A stretch of DNA of 19,857 bases, taken from assembly GCA_002401295.1 (NCBI GenBank), contig NVSR01000043.1, forward strand, positions 1-19,857, in the 5' to 3' direction. Source of the DNA: SAR324 cluster bacterium (GTDB lineage Bacteria > SAR324 > XYD2-FULL-50-16). The notes beneath the pieces were generated by a model that was given only the letters and a program-made list of their open reading frames with translations, ran no database searches and was not told the DNA's origin. Below are positions 1 to 6,658 of the stretch, one piece after another (the stretch's first letter is position 1; each line of letters opens with the position of its first letter). The position numbers and the translations under genes were made by a program.

Positions 1-304
1 CTTTCATTTTATGATCCCATTTATCGTTCGGCAAAATTATTTACTATCTAGTTGAAACATATCTGATTATCCGCTCTTTTTATTTTTTTGACTCTCATCC
101 TATTTGTCGAAGTATCTGATACATTTCAGGAAAAGCTAGCATTGCCTTTTAAATTCTTCAACAGAATTTACTGATTTTTCAGTCATCTCATGAGTACTTT
201 CACATCATCAACCAAAAGAAAGCGCGTAAGTCATTCTACTTGCTTCTTAAGAAGATCTCTCCATCTTAATGCAGGTCTAGCAATTCAATGGTCAATAAAA
301 GCAA
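1..304. other. Intergenic stretch without a gene
   Basis: No open frame longer than about 15 codons with a plausible ribosome site is visible on either strand. The stretch is AT-rich and leads into the peroxidase promoter at 305-338. I see no RNA gene or clear terminator. Any gene upstream of the peroxidase lies outside the window. Confidence 0.6.
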
Positions 305-338
305 TTGACATTTAGAATGATTCTAAATTAATTATAAT
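305..338 (+). promoter_or_regulatory. Peroxidase promoter with PerR-type operator
   Basis: A consensus -35 hexamer, TTGACA, lies at 305-310. A perfect palindrome, ATTTAGAATGATTCTAAAT, lies at 310-328. Its core matches the PerR-box form TTAnAATnATTnTAA at every defined position. A TATAAT hexamer lies at 333-338. That is 22 bases from TTGACA, longer than ideal, so the real -35 may be TTTAGA at 311-316, with a 16-base spacer. Either way the operator sits inside the promoter, as expected for a repressor. The downstream gene is a peroxidase and the next gene is a Fur/PerR-family protein, which supports PerR-like peroxide control. A Fur or other family member could also use this box. Confidence 0.75.
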
Positions 339-426
339 TCTAGCTTAGTCATTAATCTGAATTAATTAAAGATTCAGATCTATTTTTATATAATTATATA
401 TATTTTATTGTACTTGGAGAGGTAGC

Positions 427-1464
427 ATGAAACGTTTTTTTGGATTATTTACTGTATTTTTTCTGATGGCCAATTCCATCATCCTTGCTGATCCCTTGAT
501 GAAAACAGCACAGCAGCTGTTCAAACCGATTCCGACATTTCCACAACATAAGGTTGAAAACCCCGCCACCCTTCCAAAGCTGGAGCTGGGCAAAATGCTT
601 TATTTTGAACCACGGATCTCTTCGAGTGGTCTGCTCAGTTGTAATACCTGTCATAATGTTGGTTTGGGTGGTATTGATCTTCAGGAAACATCAATTGGAC
701 ATGGGTGGGCAAAAGGCCCTCGCAATGCCCCCACTGTTTTGAACGCTGTCTTCAATATCGCTCAATTTTGGGATGGAAGAGCGAAAGACCTGGAGCAGCA
801 AGCTAAAGGTCCGGTTCAAGCCTCTGTGGAAATGAATGCGACTCCGGCTCGCGTGGAAAAAACCCTGCAAAGCATCCCTCGGTACGTCCAAATGTTTCAA
901 GATGCTTTTCCCGGACAAAAAGATCCTGTGACTTTCGATAACATGGCGAAAGTGATCGAAGTCTTCGAAGCCACTCTGATTACTCCCGATTCTCAGTTTG
1001 ACCGCTACCTTTTAGGGGATAAAAATGCTTTGAATCGTGAAGAACAAACAGGCTTGGAGCTTTTTATAAATAAGGGTTGTTCCTCTTGCCACAATGGCGT
1101 AAATATCGGTGGCAGTGCTTATTACAAGTTTGGTGTTGTTAAGATGCCAAATTCGAAAATACTTCCTGCCGGAGATAAGGGACGTTACGCAGTGACGAAA
1201 AATAAAGATGATGAATATGTTTTCCGAGCCGGAACTTTGAGAAATATCGAGCTAACAGCTCCCTATTTTCATTCCGGTACCGTTTTCAGCCTGAAGGAAG
1301 CCGTATCCATTATGGGGACAGCTCAATTGGGGATTGAGTTGAGCGATAGGGAAACCAATCACCTCGTTACTTTCTTAAAAACCCTGACAGGTAAACAGCC
1401 TGATATGAAATACCCGATTCTCCCTCCATCAACAGACGCAACACCACGTCCACAATGGAACTAA
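427..1464 (+). CDS. Di-haem cytochrome c peroxidase, periplasmic
   Basis: This 345-residue protein belongs to the bacterial di-haem cytochrome c peroxidase/MauG family, which reduces hydrogen peroxide to water in the periplasm with electrons from small c-type cytochromes. An N-terminal signal peptide (about residues 1-21) is visible. Two haem-binding motifs are present: C72-N-T-C-H76 and C218-S-S-C-H222. The family's G-P-R-N-A-P-T stretch is near 97-103. The C-terminal T-L-R-N-I-E-L-T-A-P-Y-F-H segment is at 270-282, followed by M296-G as a candidate axial ligand region. Length is normal for the family. The start has a good ribosome site (GGAGAGG) just upstream. The gene is preceded by a PerR-type operator and followed by a Fur/PerR-family gene, so peroxide induction is likely. 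MauG-like maturation activity is a less likely alternative because no amine dehydrogenase genes are nearby. Confidence 0.93.
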   Translation: MKRFFGLFTVFFLMANSIILADPLMKTAQQLFKPIPTFPQHKVENPATLPKLELGKMLYFEPRISSSGLLSCNTCHNVGLGGIDLQETSIGHGWAKGPRNAPTVLNAVFNIAQFWDGRAKDLEQQAKGPVQASVEMNATPARVEKTLQSIPRYVQMFQDAFPGQKDPVTFDNMAKVIEVFEATLITPDSQFDRYLLGDKNALNREEQTGLELFINKGCSSCHNGVNIGGSAYYKFGVVKMPNSKILPAGDKGRYAVTKNKDDEYVFRAGTLRNIELTAPYFHSGTVFSLKEAVSIMGTAQLGIELSDRETNHLVTFLKTLTGKQPDMKYPILPPSTDATPRPQWN

Positions 1465-1586
1465 ACCTTGCGGGAACTCTAGATTAAAATGAGTCACTAT
1501 ATCCGATGGAGGGTATGGTGATTTCTGACATGATTGGGGGTGCTTACGAGTTATCAGATCTCAAACGGTGATAGCTCAAAACCTAT

Positions 1587-1597
1587 GTTGTAACAAC
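1587..1597. promoter_or_regulatory. Short palindrome before the Fur-family gene
   Basis: GTTGTAACAAC is a perfect 5-1-5 palindrome, 23 bases before the preferred start of the Fur/PerR-family gene. Its position suits an operator, possibly autoregulatory. It does not resemble the PerR box upstream of the peroxidase, so the binding protein is unknown and the match may be chance. Confidence 0.25.
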
Positions 1598-1619
1598 CTT
1601 TTCCTCTTTGAAGTCAATT

Positions 1620-2039
1620 ATGCAGCTTATGACACAAACAGATCCTAATGAATTGAAAGCAGCCCTGCGGGAAAAGAATATCAATCCCACAATCCAACGA
1701 TTGGCAATCCTCGAATGTTTGCGATCGACCCGGTCTCATCCAACGGTGGAAGAAGTCAAGAAGATGGTGGAAGCAAGATTGCCGATGATTAGTACGGCCA
1801 CTGTATATAATGTGTTAAATAACTTTGAAAAGAATGGATTAGCACGAGCAATCTCAGTTCATAGGAATTCCCCACAGCGTTTTGATGGTGATCTAAGTCC
1901 CCATCATCATCTATTTGAAGATAGCAGCCAAAGCTTGATTGATATTCCTATAGAATCTGTCAGCATTGATCCTAAAATATTGGAACAATATAATATCAGT
2001 GGAGTAGAAATTATTCTAAAAGGAGTTAAACGCGCTTAA
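1620..2039 (+). CDS. Fur/PerR-family peroxide-type regulator lacking structural cysteines
   Basis: This 139-residue DNA-binding protein has the Fur fold: a winged helix with recognition segment I-S-T-A-T-V-Y-N-V-L (about 57-66), then a dimerisation domain. Aligned by eye to Bacillus subtilis PerR, the five regulatory-metal ligands are all present: H40 (for H37), D89 (D85), H95 (H91), H97 (H93) and D108 (D104). The aspartate at the last position is typical of peroxide-sensing PerR. The paired cysteines of the structural zinc site are replaced (E100, S103), and there is no C-terminal CxxC; the only cysteine is C33. The frame opens at a TTG at 1608, but ATG 1620 is preferred. No strong ribosome site precedes either, so the start is uncertain. 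Its likely target is the peroxidase operator at 310-328. Other Fur-family specificities cannot be excluded. Confidence 0.85.
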   Translation: MQLMTQTDPNELKAALREKNINPTIQRLAILECLRSTRSHPTVEEVKKMVEARLPMISTATVYNVLNNFEKNGLARAISVHRNSPQRFDGDLSPHHHLFEDSSQSLIDIPIESVSIDPKILEQYNISGVEIILKGVKRA

Positions 2040-2336
2040 GCTGTCTAAAAAAAGCCCCCTCTCTCCATGCTCCTATACGGGAATTCAACCATGATCCCGT
2101 TCCCACAGTTTACATCCAGCATTTTCCCGGTCCTTCTCCGTCAAATCAGGAGGCCCCAGTTCAAGATTAAGTGGAAAGAATAAACCTCAATTCCTGGATA
2201 TCACTTTAATATTGTAGATTAATATATCTAAATGAATTAAACTTGGAACCGAGTTTTTCAGTAAAGGAAAAGTTTTCTATCCACTTGAGCTACACAATTC
2301 TAAACGCTAAATCGCGAACTGTGAGAAGGAGCAACC
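2040..2336. other. Intergenic stretch before the CBS gene
   Basis: About 300 bases without a convincing gene. An imperfect inverted repeat, TAGAT/ATCTA, lies around 2216-2231 in the AT-rich part nearest the CBS gene and could be part of its promoter. On the minus strand a 33-codon open stretch without a start codon (2085-2186) reads like coding sequence, but I cannot assign it. No terminator with a T-run is visible after the Fur-family gene. Confidence 0.45.
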
Positions 2337-2792
2337 ATGAAAACAGCCGAGCAACTAGTCAACCTCACCAAGGGGTGGGAGGTAGTCAGTGTTTCCCCTA
2401 ATGCGACCTTAAAAGAAGCCATCCAATTAATGGTCGATCATAATATCGGTTCCGTACTCGTGAAGGAAGGGGAGGAGATCGTAGGAATCTGGACAGAACG
2501 GGATTTGGTACTCCACGCGCTTTCACCGGATTTTAATATCGAGACGTCCCTCGTCAAAAAATGCATGGAAACTGATTTGGTGAAAGCTCAACTCGATGAG
2601 GATATCTATCGCTTGATGGATAAATTTCTGGGAAAGCGAGTTCGACATATCCTGGTTGAGAATAAGGGGAAATTTGTTGGGCTGCTGTCGTTGGGGGATG
2701 TGATCAAATACAACCTGAATGAAAAAACTAAGGAGCTGGAATCCATCAATTCAGTGGTTAATTGGGATTATTACGAAAATTGGCATTGGTAA
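2337..2792 (+). CDS. CBS-domain pair protein
   Basis: This 151-residue soluble protein consists almost entirely of two CBS domains, at roughly 12-68 and 76-126. Each shows the usual pattern of a helix, a strand ending in hydrophobic-V-x-x-x-G, and a terminal D (I-W-T-E-R-D-L at 51-57; L-S-L-G-D-V at 118-122). CBS pairs bind adenine nucleotides or related ligands and usually gate a partner enzyme or transporter. No catalytic domain is attached, so this is a stand-alone sensor. The C-terminal tail is unusually aromatic, with W143, Y145, Y146, W149 and W151. A strong ribosome site (GAAGGAG) precedes the ATG. The next gene converges on it, so it is probably monocistronic. The partner is unknown. 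Confidence 0.88.
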   Translation: MKTAEQLVNLTKGWEVVSVSPNATLKEAIQLMVDHNIGSVLVKEGEEIVGIWTERDLVLHALSPDFNIETSLVKKCMETDLVKAQLDEDIYRLMDKFLGKRVRHILVENKGKFVGLLSLGDVIKYNLNEKTKELESINSVVNWDYYENWHW

Positions 2793-2837
2793 ACAAAAAG
2801 GAGGATCCTCTGTGGGAGCATAAGAAAGGAGGCATCA

Positions 2838-2919
2838 AAGCCGCCACGTAGGGCGGCGCTACCGTTTTCCTATTCATAGGGGGGCATGAAGCCGCCACGT
2901 AGGGCGGCGCTACCGTTTT
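2838..2919. repeat. Two direct copies of a GC-rich hairpin repeat
   Basis: Two identical 31-base units lie at 2838-2868 and 2889-2919, with a 51-base period. Each contains a GCCGCC/GGCGGC stem (2840-2845 with 2852-2857; 2891-2896 with 2903-2908) around the loop ACGTAG, then GCTACC and a short T-run. The element sits between convergent genes, so it may serve as a terminator for the CBS gene. It is related in sequence to the right arm of the inverted repeat at 6147-6220, which points to a dispersed intergenic repeat family. Confidence 0.8.
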
Positions 2920-2938
2920 TAAGAGTGCAGATGGTAAA

Positions 2939-4675
2939 TTAATTCAATCGCTTGAATAAGAGAGAGTAATCACTGCCCTGAATTGGTAAATTGAATTGTT
3001 TTTGTTGATACAAGCGTAGCAGCAGCTCTCGGCTAATCGGGAGACTGCTTTCGAAAGTTTTGTCCGCTGTCAGGAGATTTTTTTCTCGGGCTTGTAACTT
3101 CAATTTTGAAGTCCTGAAAAGTTGAAATGGATTCGGCCAAGACATCACTTGCCTGCCCTTTTCCGCTTTACAGGTAGCATTGGAGTGAGGAAAAGAGGTT
3201 CGATGAAGTTTTAAATTCAGATCTTTATCCTGAAACAGGCCTTCACAAACAAATTCTAAAGGACTATTTTTTTTAGACTCTGCAATGAAAGAAATGGTTA
3301 CGGAGATGCCCTTGCTCAATGCTTTCTCAATCGAGATAACTCTTGTCTCAGCTTGTCTGACCCGTTTCTTTTGGATTGAGGAGAGCGTATAGGCTAGGCC
3401 AATGCTCTTCAGCTTGGCAGGCCGCTGCAGAAAAGCAATATTTTCCTTCTCCCGCTTCAAAGCTTTTAAAGAGGCAAAGTCTCCCATTAAATCATTAACG
3501 GCCACAACAGCTTTTTGCTCTAAGAGCTGTACCAATACTTTTCGATATTCTTCTCCATAACTCTTTTTCCATCTCCGTTTCACTAATTCTGGAACATCCG
3601 AAAGTGCTCTGTTTTGTAATAGCTGATAAAAGTCCAAGGTCATTTGGTGAGTTTTTGCTACGACAAGACTATTCGCCAAGTTCCCCCACAAGATTTTTTT
3701 TCTAACCTCCAGAAAACGATCATCAATCTTCGCCGCTAGTATTTCCTGCGCTTCTCTCCGATGATCTTCGGAGTAAAGGGGATTCCAGTCAGTAGATAAA
3801 GCTTGGATCACCACTTTGAGTTTTTGGGCAGCCAGAGTCGCTTCAAAATTACGGAAATCCTGATCCACTTTCTTAACCAACAGTAATCTGACTTGCTCCT
3901 GTTGTTCCAGGGTATATTCGGGCTGCCACATCTGATCAATCAGGATAAAAGCATCCTTTATTTCCCTTTGTTTTAACTGGACATAAAAAGGGCTGAACTT
4001 TCTTTCAATGGCTTGTGGAAAAGAATTTGACTGATATTTCCGTGGAAAAGCCGCTGCTTTGATAAAAACTTCCTCGGTTGCCATCAACTCACTGCTCTGA
4101 GGACTGATGATATTCAGCTGCAAGTGGAAACTCCCCTTTTCAACCCCATAAGTTCCGGACAACAAAAGGTTGGCTTGTAATTTTGCGGCAGCTTCCGGGT
4201 AGGAACTTTGTTGGATGACTTTTTTAAAAGGCTGATAAAAATGAGAGTACAACAACTCACTATTAAATTTATTTTCCAGAGCACTTGATTGGGAGTCCTC
4301 TTGCTTCAAGAGCAAATAGTGAATACCAATCTGCTGACCCTGAGTATTTTTATTTCCTTGATGATTCAATAAACTCAATTGTTCACCCAACTGTTTTTTC
4401 AAATAGGCACTCACTGCATAGGAGCGATCCTGCTGCTTTTCCACAATACGGTAGATAGCCACATCCAATACGGGAGGAATATCTCCATCCAATGCTTTCT
4501 CTAGAATACTTTGGTGAATTTCCTCAGCCAATTGTTTGACTCCATCTTCCACTGTAGTCGCTTCTTTGGCTCCAAAAGGAAGCTTTTGCAAACTACAGGC
4601 AGAGAGTAAGCTGAGACAAAATGTAATCAACAATAACCGTGAATAGTTAAATTTTAAACCATTGTTCCAAGTCAT
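2939..4675 (-). CDS. Large outer-membrane lipoprotein, FlgO/CsgG-like middle
   Basis: This 578-residue exported protein has a lipoprotein signal: basic N-terminus, hydrophobic run, then L-L-S-A-C with the lipidated cysteine at 27. Residues after the cysteine (S, L) lack an inner-membrane-retention aspartate, so outer-membrane sorting is likely. The segment around 60-210 has a pattern like FlgO/CsgG/TolB-N proteins: a conserved V-A-I-Y-R-I strand, then an L-L-S-G-T-Y-G strand and an amphipathic S-S-E-L-M-A-T strand. That resemblance is by eye only. The rest (210-578) is rich in helices and charged residues and I do not recognise it. A GTG at 4678 opens the frame, but ATG 4675 has better spacing to the AAGGAAGG ribosome site. 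The gene converges with the CBS gene and diverges from the TraB-family gene. Function is unknown; a structural or assembly role at the cell surface is plausible. Confidence 0.7.
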   Translation of the reverse strand: MTWNNGLKFNYSRLLLITFCLSLLSACSLQKLPFGAKEATTVEDGVKQLAEEIHQSILEKALDGDIPPVLDVAIYRIVEKQQDRSYAVSAYLKKQLGEQLSLLNHQGNKNTQGQQIGIHYLLLKQEDSQSSALENKFNSELLYSHFYQPFKKVIQQSSYPEAAAKLQANLLLSGTYGVEKGSFHLQLNIISPQSSELMATEEVFIKAAAFPRKYQSNSFPQAIERKFSPFYVQLKQREIKDAFILIDQMWQPEYTLEQQEQVRLLLVKKVDQDFRNFEATLAAQKLKVVIQALSTDWNPLYSEDHRREAQEILAAKIDDRFLEVRKKILWGNLANSLVVAKTHQMTLDFYQLLQNRALSDVPELVKRRWKKSYGEEYRKVLVQLLEQKAVVAVNDLMGDFASLKALKREKENIAFLQRPAKLKSIGLAYTLSSIQKKRVRQAETRVISIEKALSKGISVTISFIAESKKNSPLEFVCEGLFQDKDLNLKLHRTSFPHSNATCKAEKGRQVMSWPNPFQLFRTSKLKLQAREKNLLTADKTFESSLPISRELLLRLYQQKQFNLPIQGSDYSLLFKRLN

Positions 4676-4697
4676 CACCTTCCTTTATTAATAATTT

Positions 4698-4712
4698 TTA
4701 GAATCATACTCA
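4698..4712. promoter_or_regulatory. Imperfect PerR-like box ahead of the lipoprotein gene
   Basis: TTAGAATCATACTCA matches the peroxidase operator core (TTAGAATnATTCTAA) at 12 of 14 defined positions. The left half-site is identical; the right half has two mismatches. It lies 22-37 bases upstream of the lipoprotein start, and read on the minus strand it overlaps a TATGAT -10-like hexamer (4703-4708). One perfect half-site could be chance in AT-rich DNA. Confidence 0.35.
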
Positions 4713-4895
4713 CTGATTTTTATCGAGTTTCTATCAATTTTTCAAGGAGGAAGCCCATTAATTCATCATAATCCTCTCTAATTCCAGGAAATTCATTTGT
4801 GCTCTTGAGCTTCTTAGGGGGATGCATTAGTATTATTGCTGTTTATACAGCTCTCAGTCAGAGGGCGTTACAGTTTACATCGATTCCCTCCTAAA

Positions 4896-4962
4896 ACAAC
4901 GGCCCGACACACCTGAACAACGGTTTACCCGTATCACTCAATATTAAAATCACAACGGTTTA
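4896..4962 (+). repeat. Three ACAACGG repeats before the TraB-family gene
   Basis: ACAACGG occurs at 4896-4902, 4917-4923 and 4952-4958. The last two copies extend to an identical 11-mer, ACAACGGTTTA (4917-4927 and 4952-4962). The spacings are 21 and 35 bases. The last copy ends 7 bases before the ATG, where a ribosome site would normally lie. The cluster may be a direct-repeat operator. A decayed duplication is the alternative. Confidence 0.45.
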
Positions 4963-4969
4963 GACAAGT

Positions 4970-6118
4970 ATGAGACAAGAGGTCACGGTTGGCGATAAGC
5001 GAATAATTTTGATTGGCACAGCACACATCTCCCAGGCAAGTATCGACGAGGTTGAGGAGGTGATCCGCGAAGTCCGCCCCGATACGGTTTGTGTGGAATT
5101 ATGCGCCAGTCGCTATGAATCCATCAAAAATAAAGATCATTGGAAAAACATGGACATCGTCAAGGTCATCAAAGAGGGGAAAGCTCCCCTGCTGATGGGT
5201 AACCTGATCATGTCAGCCTTCCAGAAGAAAATGGGTGATCAGCTTGGGGTTAAACCAGGTGCGGAAATGGTTGCCGCCATCAAAGTTACAGAAGAAATCG
5301 GTGCTAAGACAGTTTTGGCGGATCGAGAAGTCACGACTACCTTAAAGCGAGCCTGGGGTGGTCTGGGTCTTTGGGAAAAAGTGAAGCTCATGGGACAAAT
5401 CATGGGTAGTCTCTTTGAGACTCCCGATATTTCAGAAGAAGAGATTGAGAAACTGAAAGAAGGAGATGTACTGACCGAGGCCATCGAAACCATGGCCAAG
5501 GAGATGCCGGGCATCAAAAAAGTACTGATCGATGAACGGGACCGCTACCTTTCCACAAAAATCTCAGAGGCTGAAGGGGAAACCATTGTAGCCGTTGTAG
5601 GCGCAGGGCACATGCCGGGAATTATCAAATATCTGGACCAACCGGTAGATCTTTATGAATTAGATCAGTTGCCCAAGCAGGGTAAGATGGGAACCATTTT
5701 GAAATGGGGAATTCCATCGATCATCATGGGAATCATTGCTTATGGATTTTTCCAGATCGATGCCAGTGTCAGTATGGAAATGGTCAAACGTTGGATTTTG
5801 ATCAACGGAGTCTTATCCGCACTGGGCGCCTTGATTGCCGGAGGACATATCTTAACGATTATTGTTGCCTTCATTGCCGCGCCCATCACCTCACTCAATC
5901 CTACGATTGCCGCCGGCTGGGTTTCCGGCTTGACGGAAGCTTGGATTCGCAAACCCAAGGTCTCTGATTTCGAGAGTTTGGCTGAGGATATTACTACAGT
6001 TAAAGGCTTTCGCAGAAATGAGATCACCAAAATACTATTGGTGGTAGTCCTGAGTAATGTTGGTAGTGCTCTAGGAACCTTTATTGGCTTTCCACTAATT
6101 GCTTCACTACTGGGATAA
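4970..6118 (+). CDS. TraB/PrgY/GumN-family membrane protein
   Basis: This 382-residue protein has an N-terminal TraB domain and a C-terminal membrane domain. The TraB domain shows the family's two GxxH motifs, G16-T-A-H19 and G211-A-G-H214, with E43, the A-D-R-E segment at 117-120 and E-R-D-R-Y-L at 189-194. These resemble the putative metal and catalytic residues of the Tiki/TraB metalloprotease-like clan. About four hydrophobic segments follow, at roughly 243-262, 276-293, 296-314 and 354-381. This two-part architecture is known from archaeal and bacterial TraB homologues. PrgY, a member, blocks pheromone signalling in Enterococcus, but no conjugation genes are present here. No clear ribosome site precedes the ATG. 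The substrate is unknown. Confidence 0.88.
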   Translation: MRQEVTVGDKRIILIGTAHISQASIDEVEEVIREVRPDTVCVELCASRYESIKNKDHWKNMDIVKVIKEGKAPLLMGNLIMSAFQKKMGDQLGVKPGAEMVAAIKVTEEIGAKTVLADREVTTTLKRAWGGLGLWEKVKLMGQIMGSLFETPDISEEEIEKLKEGDVLTEAIETMAKEMPGIKKVLIDERDRYLSTKISEAEGETIVAVVGAGHMPGIIKYLDQPVDLYELDQLPKQGKMGTILKWGIPSIIMGIIAYGFFQIDASVSMEMVKRWILINGVLSALGALIAGGHILTIIVAFIAAPITSLNPTIAAGWVSGLTEAWIRKPKVSDFESLAEDITTVKGFRRNEITKILLVVVLSNVGSALGTFIGFPLIASLLG

Positions 6119-6146
6119 CTTTTAAATATTCAAAGAAAATCAACGC

Positions 6147-6220
6147 TAGGGTGGGGCTACGCTCCCGCCTTTAAGTTTGATGTACTTTGACTTAAGGCGG
6201 GCGCGTAGACCTGCCCTACC
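6147..6220. repeat. Long GC-rich inverted repeat after the TraB-family gene
   Basis: The left arm from 6147 and the right arm ending at 6218 form a stem of about 25 bases with 21 Watson-Crick matches and two possible G-T pairs, extended by AAGT/ACTT after a bulge. The loop is short and AT-rich. The right arm, read on the minus strand, starts GGTAGGGC and contains CTACG. It aligns with the minus strand of the 2838-2919 repeats (GGTAGCGC...CTACG), so both belong to one family. It could act as a transcription end for the TraB-family gene, but no T-run follows. Confidence 0.75.
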
Positions 6221-6289
6221 ATTAAATAGCCCAAAGCATAATCAACCCCAAAAAATTTATATCAATAAAAGAACCACCCCCGGAGGCTT

Positions 6290-6658
6290 ATGGATGAAGG
6301 AAAAACAAATATGCTGAATGAATTTCTTCCTCAGCTAAAAAACTTTGTGAAAGCAGAAACAGTTTTTGGTGAGCCCTACACTCTGGGTGAGATTACACTA
6401 ATTCCTGTCAATTCAGTAAAAGTAGGCTTTGGTTACGGCAATAGCGGCATCACTAAGAATACGGATACTACCGGTGGTGGTGGCGGTGTTTTGCTGACAC
6501 CTGTGGCTTTCATCGTAATTAAGGGAGACGATGTCAATATCCACAGCCTGAATTCTGGAGCTATTGAAAACGTTATGGATAAATTCCCCGGAGTGGTGGA
6601 AAAACTCGGCAATCTTTTTCAGAAATTCCAACAGAAAAAGCAGAGTCCTGAAGAATGA
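6290..6658 (+). CDS. GerW/YtfJ-family protein
   Basis: This 122-residue soluble protein matches the spore protein YtfJ/GerW family. The hallmark order is visible: V-F-G-E-P-Y at 26-31, a strand ending I-P-V-N-S-V at 39-44, glycine-rich G-F-G-Y-G, a polyglycine run near 63-67, then L-L-T-P-V-A-F-I-V-I at 69-78. The family is named from Bacillus, where GerW is needed for germination, but members also occur in bacteria that do not sporulate, where the role is unknown. A CGGAGG ribosome site lies three bases before the ATG, which is close spacing. The stop codon overlaps the start of the next gene (ATGA), so the two are translationally coupled, like the ytfJ-ytfI pair of Bacillus. Confidence 0.85.
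   Translation: MDEGKTNMLNEFLPQLKNFVKAETVFGEPYTLGEITLIPVNSVKVGFGYGNSGITKNTDTTGGGGGVLLTPVAFIVIKGDDVNIHSLNSGAIENVMDKFPGVVEKLGNLFQKFQQKKQSPEE

Noticed and set aside
1515..1571. 18-codon frame after GGAGGG between the peroxidase and Fur-family genes
   Set aside because: The ribosome-like site is only one base from the ATG and the peptide has no recognisable feature; likely chance.
2085..2186. Minus-strand 33-codon open stretch with protein-like composition
   Set aside because: No start codon and no recognisable family; it could be a gene remnant, but the length is within chance expectation.
2226..2241. Possible PerR box before the CBS gene
   Set aside because: Only 9 of 15 positions match the peroxidase operator, which is not convincing in AT-rich DNA.
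2838..2919. Possible CRISPR-like array
   Set aside because: Only two units with a 20-base spacer-like gap, internal hairpins, and no cas genes; fits an intergenic palindromic repeat better.
2105..4881. Identical 12-mer ACAGTTTACATC at 2105-2116 and 4870-4881, both intergenic
   Set aside because: Several 12-base matches are expected by chance in 20 kb, and the flanks do not align.
5239..5517. Minus-strand open frame of 92 codons opposite the TraB-family gene
   Set aside because: Low-complexity serine-rich product antisense to a strongly conserved gene; a shadow frame.
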